Assembly (NCBI GenBank): GCA_017481825.1
Contig: JAFUOR010000101.1
Location: 1-48,017 of the forward strand
Direction: 5' to 3'
Source of the DNA: Clostridia bacterium
Lineage (GTDB): Bacteria > Bacillota > Clostridia > Christensenellales > Aristaeellaceae
DNA: 48,017 nucleotides
Part shown: positions 39,852-47,554 of the stretch, one piece after another
Layout: the number at the start of each line of letters is the position of its first letter
Position numbering within the stretch: the first letter of the stretch is position 1
The notes under the pieces: generated by a model
Databases searched by the model: none
Told to the model about the DNA's origin: nothing
What the model saw: the letters and a program-made list of their open reading frames with translations, nothing else
Translations under genes and position numbers: made by a program

Positions 39852-40991
39852 TCACTCGCTGCGCAGCGCATCGACCGGCTCCATGGAGGCAGCCCGCACC
39901 GCAGGCGCCACGCCGAAGCCTGCGCCCAGTAATGCGGCCCCTGCCAGTACAGGCAGCGCCGTTGCCAGGGACAGATGCGCGTCCAGCCCGATCCAGCTGC
40001 CGAACAGGCGGATCATTCCGCTGCCCAGGGCGATTCCCAGCACGCCGCCAAGGGCCGCATAGGCCACGGCCTCCAGCAGGAAGATCCACGCCACCTGCGC
40101 CGAGGTACCGCCCACCGCCTTGATCAGGCCGATCTCGCGCCTGCGCTCTCTCACGGACACAAGCAGCACGTTCATCACGCCAATGGCGCCTGTCAGCACG
40201 CACACCGCTGCCACACAGGCCAGTACCATCACGAAGATTCGCACGACCTCCCGGGCGGCGTCAATTTCGTTTTCAAGGGTGCTGGCACGGTATCCGCCAT
40301 CCGTCGAGAGGGCTGCAAGGGCTTCATCCGCAAGGAGCGCCGCGCTTTTGCCCCGGGGGACGGCCAGGGTGATCTCGCTGATGGATGCGCCGTAGGTATC
40401 CTGATAAGCCGCCATGGGCATCAGCAGCAGTCCGCTGCCCACCGTCATGGCCTGCATGGGCATCCCCTCGACAATGCCGATCACGCGAAAGCGCCGGTTG
40501 CCCACCGACACCCGCTTCCCGATCACATCGCCGCCCAGACTCTCCGCAAGAGCTTCATCCACCAGGCACACGCTGCTGCCCTCACTGTATTCCAGGTTTG
40601 TAAACAGCCTGCCCTCGCCCGCTGAGGGCTTGTGCACATCCGCAAGGCCTGCGTCGTACCCGGCAATCTGCGCCGCTGCGCTCTGACCGTCCAGAATAAC
40701 TACCCCTGCCGTGTAGGTACCTGCGCAGACGGGTACGCCCGTCGCGGAGGCGATGCAAAGAGCGCATTCCTCCGTCAGGGCATGGGCCGCATCTGCGGAG
40801 GTGATCCACACCTTGTCCACGCCAAGGCGGGCGATTTCGTCCTCAACCCTGATCTGCCCGGCGCTGCCGAGAGTCATCACCGTGACCACTGCGCCCACGC
40901 CCACGCCAAGGCCGAGGATGGTCAAAAGCGTCCGAACAAAGCTGCCGCGGAGTCCCGATATGGCCAGTGCCGCTGCATCGCGCCAGGTCAT
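39852..40991 (-). CDS. MacB/FtsX-type ABC transporter permease
   Basis: A 379-residue permease with the MacB plan: one helix near the N-terminus (about 21-45, LLTILGLGVGVGAVVTV), a large extracytoplasmic MacB_PCD domain (about 46-240), and three C-terminal helices with the FtsX pattern VLTGAIGVMNVLLVSVRERR followed by REIGLIKAVGGT. The extracytoplasmic domain contains a Cys-rich stretch (EECALCIASATGVPVCAG). No ATPase domain is fused and none of the LolD/MacB type lies nearby, so it must borrow one. It starts in an ATGA overlap with the adaptor gene; GAGGTG lies 5 nt upstream. Confidence 0.9.
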   Translation of the reverse strand: MTWRDAAALAISGLRGSFVRTLLTILGLGVGVGAVVTVMTLGSAGQIRVEDEIARLGVDKVWITSADAAHALTEECALCIASATGVPVCAGTYTAGVVILDGQSAAAQIAGYDAGLADVHKPSAGEGRLFTNLEYSEGSSVCLVDEALAESLGGDVIGKRVSVGNRRFRVIGIVEGMPMQAMTVGSGLLLMPMAAYQDTYGASISEITLAVPRGKSAALLADEALAALSTDGGYRASTLENEIDAAREVVRIFVMVLACVAAVCVLTGAIGVMNVLLVSVRERRREIGLIKAVGGTSAQVAWIFLLEAVAYAALGGVLGIALGSGMIRLFGSWIGLDAHLSLATALPVLAGAALLGAGFGVAPAVRAASMEPVDALRSE

Positions 40992-41911
40992 GGCTGCACC
41001 TCGCTCATGGGGACGATGCGCTGTCCCTCCGACCATTCGCCAAGAGCCACGGTGATTCCTTCCGGCAGCGTAACCCACGCGCGGATTTCGTCGCTTAGCA
41101 CGATTTCCGCCGGAATTTCTGTGCATCTTCCATCACTGACCCACCACACGGTTCCGCGCTCCGTGACCGCTTCCACCGGCAGGGTGGGCACATCCTCCTG
41201 CGATGCAAGGATGATCTCCGCATCCACGGATGCGCCAGCGGGGATGTCCAGCGTCAATTCCGGGGTGAGGATGACTGTGGAGACCATCAGCCCCGTCAGC
41301 GCATCGGCCTCAACCTCGCCAACGGAAGCAACCCACGCCAACCCTCTTGATTCGCCGGATACATACAGCCGCGCCCACATGCCCTCGCGGATGCGCTGCA
41401 CATCCACCTCAGCCACGGTGCAGACGATCTCCTGCTGCGAGGAGGAGAGCAGCATCGCCGGCGCGCCCGCTGTAAGCAGCGCCTGCTCCTGCGTCATCAG
41501 CTGCCGGATATTGCCGGTCATTGGCGCGCGGAGCACCGTATCCTCAAGGGCAGATCGTACCTGCTCCGCATAGGCGCCCAGCGTTTCTCCGTTTGCGATG
41601 AAGGCGGAAAGCGCCTGCTCCTGCAGAGATGCATCCAGCCGCAGCAGCGCCTCTCCTTCCATCACGCGGTCACCGGGCTGCACATAAACCTCTGCCACAG
41701 TACCGGAGGACGGAGCATAGGCGATGGTTTCATCTGCATAGGATACGCGGCCTGAAATTGCCACGGCCTGCACCACATCGCCGCGCTCCACCTGAACCAG
41801 CTTTGCCTGCGCTGCCGTATCCCGGTCAGCGGTCACAAAGGCCATGCCGACGACCCATGCCATCGTCAGCAGGATCATCCACAATGACAGCTTTGCTCTT
41901 CGTCTCATCAT
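40988..41911 (-). CDS. MacA-like periplasmic adaptor (HlyD family) subunit
   Basis: A 307-residue membrane fusion-type protein. An N-terminal membrane helix (about 8-27) anchors it outside; a biotinyl-lipoyl-like domain (APSSGTVAEVYVQPGDRVMEGE and, after a short hairpin, RAPMTGNIRQL) and beta-barrel (VCTVAEVDVQRIREGMWARL) follow. The alpha-helical hairpin is very short (about 35 residues), as in Gram-positive adaptors with no outer membrane channel. ATG 41911 has GGAGG 5 nt upstream; the frame is open to 41998 but through a hairpin. It forms a two-gene operon with the MacB-type permease. Confidence 0.87.
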   Translation of the reverse strand: MMRRRAKLSLWMILLTMAWVVGMAFVTADRDTAAQAKLVQVERGDVVQAVAISGRVSYADETIAYAPSSGTVAEVYVQPGDRVMEGEALLRLDASLQEQALSAFIANGETLGAYAEQVRSALEDTVLRAPMTGNIRQLMTQEQALLTAGAPAMLLSSSQQEIVCTVAEVDVQRIREGMWARLYVSGESRGLAWVASVGEVEADALTGLMVSTVILTPELTLDIPAGASVDAEIILASQEDVPTLPVEAVTERGTVWWVSDGRCTEIPAEIVLSDEIRAWVTLPEGITVALGEWSEGQRIVPMSEVQP

Positions 41912-42116
41912 CCTCGCCTCCGTCCGCTGCTTCTCCTGCCATGTTGCCCGGCAAGAGCGCTTTTCATGCAGCATCACAAAGGCCGCTGACGCTTTCACGC
42001 CTGCGGCCTTTGCTTGTATGGAGGATAGGGAGGTTTTGACATTCTTGCGGAATGTCAGGGAAAAAGGAGAGCAGCCAGGTCAGCTGGTGGCGTTCCTTCC
42101 CGACTGCATGTTTATC
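41912..42116 (-). other. Structured leader of the MacA/MacB-type operon
   Basis: About 200 nt separate the promoter from the adaptor start. Read 5' to 3' on the minus strand, the leader holds a perfect 8-bp stem (TGACATTC / GAATGTCA, 42037-42057, 5-nt loop) and then a perfect 10-bp stem (CAAAGGCCGC / GCGGCCTTTG, 41977-42012, 16-nt loop). A short open frame in phase with the adaptor begins GTG 41998 or ATG 41974. There is no proper T tract. It does not match a riboswitch class I recognise. It could be an attenuator, an operator pair or both. Confidence 0.5.
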
Positions 42117-42145
42117 ATAATACGGGTTTGTGAAGTCAGTTTGAA
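42117..42145 (-). promoter_or_regulatory. Sigma-A promoter of the MacA/MacB-type operon
   Basis: Minus strand: TTCAAA (42140-42145), 17 nt, TATTAT (42117-42122). Confidence 0.6.
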
Positions 42146-42172
42146 GTGACCGTGAACTTTCATGTCATATTC

Positions 42173-42213
42173 AAAAAATCCGCCGAAGCCCTTCCCTTTG
42201 GGACTTCGGCGGA
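42173..42213 (-). terminator. Terminator of the alr-to-coaD operon
   Basis: Minus strand: TCCGCCGAAG and CTTCGGCGGA, with extra CCC/GGG pairing inside, then six T. Confidence 0.92.
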
Positions 42214-42218
42214 TACCT

Positions 42219-42908
42219 TTACCGTTGGCTGTCCAGCATCTGACGCTGCTGGCGAATGTCGGAGCACAGGGAGACCAGATAGCGATCCGTATCCGCCATC
42301 ATGCCGTCAAGGTATTCGATGCACTGCTGGCGCAACATGGTCATGTCCTTATTGGTCTGGTCGCGCAGCTCCTCGGCCGCCACCACTGCCATGCGGTGCA
42401 CGTTTTCCTGACTGACAGCATTGCGGGCGGCATTCTCTGCATTGGTCATGATGTTCTGGGCATCCTGCTGCGCCTTGGCGATGATCATCTGCGCATCCTG
42501 CTGGGCCTTTTGGCGAATGGCCTGAGCATCGCGCTCTGCCTGAGCGGTGAGGGCGGCAGCCTTCTGCTGGGCATCATCCAGCGCCTTGCGGGCCTCTGCC
42601 GTATCCTGATTCGCCTGGCGCTTGGCCTCATCAACGGTCTTCTGGGCGTCATTGCGGGCCTTCGAGGTCGTTTCGGCAGCCTCACGCTCCGCCGTGTCGC
42701 GGATGTTCTTCTCCTCTGCCACAATGGCGTTGGCCTGCTTGAGCGCATCGGGCATGCAGGCGGCAACCGTGTCCAGACGATCCGTCATGTACTTCTTGTT
42801 GACCATGCAGCGGTCGCCAAGCAGGCGCTGCGCCGTACGCAGAGCCTCGCGCAGCTCGTTCATCGCCATCGTCACCTGATCGATTGAACCATTCTCCCTT
42901 GTGATCAT
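42219..42908 (-). CDS. Coiled-coil protein (ATP synthase B/DivIVA-like), unknown function
   Basis: A 229-residue soluble protein. The short N-terminal part (about 1-55) is helical, and residues 60-200 form an almost unbroken Ala/Gln/Glu-rich coiled coil resembling the stalk of ATP synthase subunit b or the DivIVA tail (AQQDAQNIMTNAENAARNAV). No membrane helix is present. Genes of this type commonly follow rsmD-coaD in clostridia; a role in cell-wall or division scaffolding is only a guess. ATG 42908 has GGAGGG 8 nt upstream and the gene starts 19 nt after coaD. It is the last gene of the operon. Confidence 0.8.
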   Translation of the reverse strand: MITRENGSIDQVTMAMNELREALRTAQRLLGDRCMVNKKYMTDRLDTVAACMPDALKQANAIVAEEKNIRDTAEREAAETTSKARNDAQKTVDEAKRQANQDTAEARKALDDAQQKAAALTAQAERDAQAIRQKAQQDAQMIIAKAQQDAQNIMTNAENAARNAVSQENVHRMAVVAAEELRDQTNKDMTMLRQQCIEYLDGMMADTDRYLVSLCSDIRQQRQMLDSQR

Positions 42909-42927
42909 CGCCGTTGCCCTCCTGCTA

Positions 42928-43413
42928 TTACTCCTGATTAAAATGTTCCTGAACGTCAGCTGCGATGCATGCAGGCACAAAGCCGCTCACATCCGCCTGA
43001 AACAGCGCCGCCTCCCGCACCACCGAGGACGAGATGCAGCTGTGCTCCGGCCTGGTCATCAAAAAGACGGTTTCCATCCCCGGCAGCAGATGGCTGTTCA
43101 CCTGCGCCATGACCATTTCGTTTTCAAAATCACTCACCGCGCGCAGGCCTCGAACCACCGCCGCCGCATTGACTCTGCGCACATAATCCACCAGCAGGCC
43201 GTCCCAGGCGTCCACCGTCACGTTTGGCAGATCAGCCACGACCTTTTCCAGCAGCACCCTGCGCGCCTCGACGGAGAAGCAGCCGCGCTTGCTGGGGTTA
43301 TGCATCACCGCGACAATGACGTGATCAAAGAGCCGCGCAGCACGACGAATGATATCCTCATGCCCCAGCGTGACCGGGTCAAAGCTGCCGGGATAGACAC
43401 AGATTCTGTCCAT
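42928..43413 (-). CDS. coaD: Pantetheine-phosphate adenylyltransferase
   Basis: CoaD, 161 residues, transfers AMP from ATP to 4'-phosphopantetheine, the fourth step of coenzyme A synthesis. The nucleotidyltransferase motif is PGSFDPVTLGHEDII with TxGH at 15-18, and the second motif is ISSSVVRE (in place of the usual ISSS/T-R-E). VVRGLRAVSDFENE is characteristic of the bacterial enzyme. The start shares its A with the rsmD stop (TAATG), the typical rsmD-coaD coupling. Confidence 0.97.
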   Translation of the reverse strand: MDRICVYPGSFDPVTLGHEDIIRRAARLFDHVIVAVMHNPSKRGCFSVEARRVLLEKVVADLPNVTVDAWDGLLVDYVRRVNAAAVVRGLRAVSDFENEMVMAQVNSHLLPGMETVFLMTRPEHSCISSSVVREAALFQADVSGFVPACIAADVQEHFNQE

Positions 43414-43970
43414 TATACATCCTCCGTGGGCATCAGTCGGAAAAAGCTCACGCCTGCAATGCCATATTTGCGGCTGTCGTAGAGCTCGTAGCCATCACAG
43501 GTGCTGGGGAAGGTTTTTGCCTCATGCTCCAGCAGAACCACGGCATCCTCCTTCAGCACAGGCATCAAGGCCATCATCACGCCGGACATATCATGCATTT
43601 TGTAGGGCGGGTCAAGGAAAACCACGTCAAAGCGCATGCCCTGCTCCCGGAGGGAATTGACCGCCTGCAGCCAGTCGCAGTTGAGAAAACGGCAGCGTTC
43701 CGCCATGCGGAGCTTCTGGGCATTGGCCTTCTCCACCGCATGGGCTTTGCGGTCATGATCCACCAGCACAGCCGTCTCGGCCCCACGACTGACAGCCTCA
43801 AATGCCATCGCACCGGAGCCCGAAAACAGGTCAAGCACCGCGGCGCCCCGCACCTTCATCTGCAGGATGTTGAAGACGTTCTCCCGCACGCGATCCAGCG
43901 TGGGACGGGTATCCTGCCCCTGAGGGGCATCAAAGGTGCGGCCGCGGGCCATGCCTGCGATGATGCGCAT
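43413..43970 (-). CDS. rsmD: 16S rRNA (guanine(966)-N(2))-methyltransferase
   Basis: RsmD, 185 residues, methylates G966 of 16S rRNA using SAM. The N-terminal MRIIAGMARGRTFDAP and TRPTLDRVRENVFNIL are family-specific; motif I is VLDLFSGSGAMAFEA and the catalytic motif is LDPPY. ATG 43970 has GAGG 7 nt upstream. It overlaps coaD by one base and is 21 nt downstream of a membrane protein gene. Confidence 0.96.
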   Translation of the reverse strand: MRIIAGMARGRTFDAPQGQDTRPTLDRVRENVFNILQMKVRGAAVLDLFSGSGAMAFEAVSRGAETAVLVDHDRKAHAVEKANAQKLRMAERCRFLNCDWLQAVNSLREQGMRFDVVFLDPPYKMHDMSGVMMALMPVLKEDAVVLLEHEAKTFPSTCDGYELYDSRKYGIAGVSFFRLMPTEDV

Positions 43971-43991
43971 GTGATTTCCTCGATTCGTCCA

Positions 43992-44801
43992 TTAGTTGAG
44001 CTGCTCCGGTCCGCGATGGGTTTGCTGCTGGCGGGCGCGGCGCTCCTTCTGCTGCTTCTTCTTTGCCTTGCGCTTGCCGATGGCGATATTGGTATGCACA
44101 TTGGCGCGGATGCTCACGCCGCCCATGTAGCCAAAGCCATAGGCAAGGGCCGGAATCAGGTTCAGGAGCGGGCTCACGCGCTCAAGGATCAGCATCGCAT
44201 CCTTGTTGGTGGCACCGATCATGTTGACATAGGGCATGGTGGACATGCGCACGATCAGACGCATGAAGGCCTCCAGCGTCATCGCACCCGTTTCATGGTA
44301 GAAGGCCAGCGCATTACCGATCTCCGTGCGGGTCTCAAAGGGCGTGACCCAGGAGGGCAGCGTACCCAGGTTGGTCATCTGCCGCTGGGCAACCACTGCC
44401 AGGATGATGGAGCACACCAGCAGCGGAATAGAGCCGATCAGGCTGGAAATCAGGCCTTTGAGGGGATGATAGCACAGCTTCTCCTCCCATGCGGCCACCG
44501 GGCGCCCCTTCTCGCGGCGGGCATACATGATTTCGCCCTGATTCACCGCGTCCGCGCCGCTCACCGCACCGGTCTGGTAGAAGATAATCCATGCAGCCAG
44601 CAGGATCACGCTGTTGACCACGATGTTCAGCAGCATGCTGTCCCAGGTCATCATGACGCACAGCAGCATAAACGCCAGCGCCATCACCGCCGTGGACAGG
44701 AATATCTTCAGTGCGCCCGACCAGGTGGTCTTGTCGATCATCGCACCGGTCAGATAAGGCTTGGAGACTTTTTGGGGCTTGTGCTTCTTCTTCATTTCCA
44801 T
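43992..44801 (-). CDS. Integral membrane protein of unknown function
   Basis: A 269-residue protein with four or five predicted membrane helices (for example FLSTAVMALAFMLLCVMM near 34-51, LNIVVNSVILLAAWIIFYQT near 58-77, and LIGSIPLLVCSIILAVV near 121-137) and a strongly basic, Gln-rich C-terminal tail (GKRKAKKKQQKERRARQQQ). The N-terminus is also basic, so both ends are probably cytoplasmic. I do not recognise a family. ATG 44801 has AAGGAAGG about 10 nt upstream; ATG 44795 is possible. It lies 21 nt from each neighbour within the alr-coaD operon. Confidence 0.75.
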   Translation of the reverse strand: MEMKKKHKPQKVSKPYLTGAMIDKTTWSGALKIFLSTAVMALAFMLLCVMMTWDSMLLNIVVNSVILLAAWIIFYQTGAVSGADAVNQGEIMYARREKGRPVAAWEEKLCYHPLKGLISSLIGSIPLLVCSIILAVVAQRQMTNLGTLPSWVTPFETRTEIGNALAFYHETGAMTLEAFMRLIVRMSTMPYVNMIGATNKDAMLILERVSPLLNLIPALAYGFGYMGGVSIRANVHTNIAIGKRKAKKKQQKERRARQQQTHRGPEQLN

Positions 44802-44822
44802 AAAGCATGTACCTTCCTTACA

Positions 44823-45383
44823 TCATCGGTTTGAAAACAGATGGATACCATTCATATCCGCACAGGCAGACAGAGGTTTGTCCCACGCCTGGCAGGGCAC
44901 CTGCACCGTCCATTGCCAGGAAAGCGCGCAGCCCAGCGTGGTGATGCTCCTGTCTGCCAGCAGACAGTCATAATAACCGCCGCCCTTGCCCAGCCGCATC
45001 CCCGAAGGGTCGATACCCTCCAGGGGCACCAGCAGCAATTCAAGCGCGTCCACCGGTATAATCTCCGTATCCTCCCGGGGCTCCAGCAGGCCATAGCTGC
45101 CCGGGGTGAGGTCGCCAAGGGCTGTCACGCGCCGCAGGGTCATCCGGGGCGCCTTTTCGCACAGGGGAAGCGCCAGCGTACGACCCGAATGCAGGATGTC
45201 AGCCAGCACGGGCGTGATATCCGCCTCATGCCGCAGGGGCATGTAAGCGCCGATTGTCCGTGCATCCCGATACAGGGCGCTTTGGAGGATGTGCCCGCAC
45301 AGCATGCGGCTCTGCCGGTCACGCTCTTCCCTGCCCTGATGGCGCTCGCGCAGCGCGGCGCGAAGCAGCGCCTTCTCATTCAC
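44823..45383 (-). CDS. 5-formyltetrahydrofolate cyclo-ligase
   Basis: MTHFS/YgfA family, 186 residues, converts 5-formyl-THF to 5,10-methenyl-THF with ATP. The diagnostic C-terminal block GMRLGKGGGYYDCLL is intact, as are the upstream LVPLEGIDPSG and N-terminal basic helix. The start is GTG 45383, inside the end of alr (overlap of 8 nt), with GGGTGA about 6 nt upstream; no in-frame ATG lies near. Pairing with alr is probably just operon convenience. Confidence 0.93.
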   Translation of the reverse strand: MNEKALLRAALRERHQGREERDRQSRMLCGHILQSALYRDARTIGAYMPLRHEADITPVLADILHSGRTLALPLCEKAPRMTLRRVTALGDLTPGSYGLLEPREDTEIIPVDALELLLVPLEGIDPSGMRLGKGGGYYDCLLADRSITTLGCALSWQWTVQVPCQAWDKPLSACADMNGIHLFSNR

Positions 45384-46503
45384 AGTCGTTCACCCACAGG
45401 CGGTGCACGCGTTCCGTAGCTGCCAGGAGCACCTCGTAGCTGATGGTGTTCGACCAGGAGGCCAACTCGTCCGCAGAAATGAACTCGCCGCCCTGAGCAC
45501 CCATGAGGATGACCTCGTCACCGGGCTGAACGCCGCTGATATGCGACACATCCACCATCATCTGATCCATGCAGATGCGCCCCACCACCGGCGCGCGCAT
45601 ACCACGGATGATAACCTGTGCACTGCCGCTGGCCGCCCGGTGATAGCCGTCGCCATAGCCGATGGCTACCGTGGCCAGACGCATGGGCTTGTCCGCTGTG
45701 AAGGTACAGCCGTAGCTGACCTTATCGCCGGTGCTGACCTTCTTGACGAAGGTGACCGCGGTGCGCCAGTCCATCACAGGACGCAGGGGCATGCCACTTT
45801 CCACCGGCGGGCAGCCGTACATCGAGATGCCCGCGCGCACCATGTCCATCGCCGCCTCGGGGTAACGGTGGATGGAGGCGGAATTGGCGCAGTGTCGGAC
45901 GACGCCGTCAGGCAGCAGGGCCAAAAGGCGCTGGAAACGCTCGAGCTGCTGGCGGGTGTAATCGGGCGTGTCGCCGTCCGCATCGGCAAAATGGGTAAAC
46001 GCACCGGTCAGCTTCACCTGGGGACAGTGCTCCAGTGTGGAAAGAATGGAGCGCACCTCGTCCTCCGTGCGGGCTCCGATACGACCCATGCCCGTGTCCA
46101 GCTTGAGGTGAACCTCCGCCGTTTTGCCTTCACGCTCCGCATGACGCTGCAGGCATTTTGCCATATCAGGCGTGCAGAGCGCAAGGGTCAAGCCGCAGCG
46201 CACGCCCTCGGCCAACTCTTCCTCGGACGCAGCGCCCAGCACCAGCACAGGAGCGGTTATTCCGGCGCTGCGCAGCACGGCGCCCTCGCCCGTTCGGGCA
46301 ACGGCCAGCCAATCAGCGCCTGCGGCAAGGGCATTGCGGGCCACCTGGGCAATGCCATGACCATAGGCGTCTGCCTTGACCACCGCCAGAAGCATCGTAC
46401 CTGCCGGCAGCGACGCCTTGATCAGCGCCACATTCTGGCGCAGGGCCGACAGATCGATGTGCCTTACAGGATACTGCGATTGCACGCAGTTCACCTTCTT
46501 CAT
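45376..46503 (-). CDS. alr: Alanine racemase
   Basis: Alr, 375 residues, a PLP enzyme that makes D-alanine for peptidoglycan. The PLP lysine is K43 in AVVKADAYGHG; the catalytic Tyr of the C-terminal domain is in VSYGCTF; and CMDQMMVDVS is the family block around the second active-site region. ATG 46503 lacks a good ribosome site (TTTGG only), which may lower its translation. An extended -10 promoter sits in the last codons of the upstream membrane protein gene. It is the first gene of a six-gene run ending at the terminator near 42173. Confidence 0.96.
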   Translation of the reverse strand: MKKVNCVQSQYPVRHIDLSALRQNVALIKASLPAGTMLLAVVKADAYGHGIAQVARNALAAGADWLAVARTGEGAVLRSAGITAPVLVLGAASEEELAEGVRCGLTLALCTPDMAKCLQRHAEREGKTAEVHLKLDTGMGRIGARTEDEVRSILSTLEHCPQVKLTGAFTHFADADGDTPDYTRQQLERFQRLLALLPDGVVRHCANSASIHRYPEAAMDMVRAGISMYGCPPVESGMPLRPVMDWRTAVTFVKKVSTGDKVSYGCTFTADKPMRLATVAIGYGDGYHRAASGSAQVIIRGMRAPVVGRICMDQMMVDVSHISGVQPGDEVILMGAQGGEFISADELASWSNTISYEVLLAATERVHRLWVNDCE

Positions 46504-46539
46504 CCAAATTCAATGACTGGCAGACCAGCCGTATCTTAT

Positions 46540-46548
46540 ATTATAGCA
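46540..46548 (-). promoter_or_regulatory. Extended -10 promoter of alr operon
   Basis: Minus strand TGCTATAAT: perfect TATAAT with TG upstream; the -35 (TTTTAT at 17 nt) is weak. It overlaps the stop codon of the YkvI-like gene. Confidence 0.6.
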
Positions 46549-47476
46549 TATCGTCCCGTCGAATAAAAGTATTTCCGAAAAAAATACTCAATTTCGCAGC
46601 GATCAGCATGGCAAGGCATGCGCCGCCCAGGAGCGGATAGAGCACATCCACCGCGCCGGAGAAGCCCATCGCCGCCGTCAGGGCCATCCCTGCGATGGCC
46701 CACCGCATACCCTGTATGCCCCGCAGGCAGGCCGTCATGGTGGACAGCACCGCCAGGTACAGGCAGACGCCGCTGAGCACATACCCGGTTTGACCATGAT
46801 AAGCCATCATCCGGATGAAGGGCAGTTCCTCCGTCAGCAGCGCAGGATGGCGCAGCAGCACGGCGTTGCCCAGCAGGATCAGGACGGTCAGCATGGTGCA
46901 GGCCACGCCGATGCAGCGCCGCTGCGTCCTGCCGCAGGCTCCCGACGCCCGGAGAATGGGAATGAGCAGCACCGCATTGAAGCCTCCATAGCTGACGCCG
47001 CGCAGAATTGCCTCCCATGACCTGGCAGCATCAAGGGGGACTGCCTGCAGGGGCGGCAGCGCCCATCCGGCAGCGATAATCATCGCCATCGCGCAGGCAA
47101 GCAGCCGGCTGACCCACGCAAGGCCCGCGCCTGTGCGATACGCCAGATACCATGCCGACAGCAGCGTCGCCGCCATACCCACCCAGTACGCGCCATGCAC
47201 GGGCAGCATAAGCGAAACGACCTCCCCCGCGCCCGAAAGCATTGCGCCGCCGGTGATGGTCAGCATGAGCGTCAAAAGCAGCTGCCACAACCGATCCATC
47301 CAGCGCCCCCGCCATGCATCGGGGATGCGCACCTGCGCGGCAAACACCATGGTAATCATGGCCGCAGCGATGGCAGCCCAGCTCCACACGCCGTATCGGG
47401 CAAAGAAGGACGCCAGCTCCCGCCCCGATGCAAGGCCCGCACCCACCACAGCCCCCAGCAGCTCCCAGGACAGCAT
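46541..47476 (-). CDS. YkvI-like integral membrane protein
   Basis: A 311-residue membrane protein with about nine or ten helices. The first helix holds GAVVGAGLASGRELASFF followed by ARYG, which resembles the first-helix motif of YkvI-type putative transporters (APC-like fold). The substrate is unknown. ATG 47476 has GGAGG 7 nt upstream; the open frame continues upward, but through the murC terminator, so longer versions are excluded. It lies between murC and alr, but is cut off from murC by that terminator. I see no clear promoter for it in the 38 nt between. Confidence 0.75.
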   Translation of the reverse strand: MLSWELLGAVVGAGLASGRELASFFARYGVWSWAAIAAAMITMVFAAQVRIPDAWRGRWMDRLWQLLLTLMLTITGGAMLSGAGEVVSLMLPVHGAYWVGMAATLLSAWYLAYRTGAGLAWVSRLLACAMAMIIAAGWALPPLQAVPLDAARSWEAILRGVSYGGFNAVLLIPILRASGACGRTQRRCIGVACTMLTVLILLGNAVLLRHPALLTEELPFIRMMAYHGQTGYVLSGVCLYLAVLSTMTACLRGIQGMRWAIAGMALTAAMGFSGAVDVLYPLLGGACLAMLIAAKLSIFFGNTFIRRDDML

Positions 47477-47514
47477 ATCCCCACCTCCTTCCATGGAGCA
47501 TATGCCATCCGGCG

Positions 47515-47548
47515 AAAAAAAGAACGCAGGGACAAGGCCGCTGCGTTC
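47515..47548 (-). terminator. Terminator of murC
   Basis: Minus strand: GAACGCAG and CTGCGTTC around an 11-nt loop, followed by seven T. Confidence 0.92.
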
Positions 47549-47554
47549 CATGTG

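Noticed and set aside
40998-41573. Plus-strand Ser/Thr-rich frame opposite the MacA-like gene
   Set aside because: It is antisense to a well-supported adaptor gene, lacks a ribosome site and any recognisable domain.
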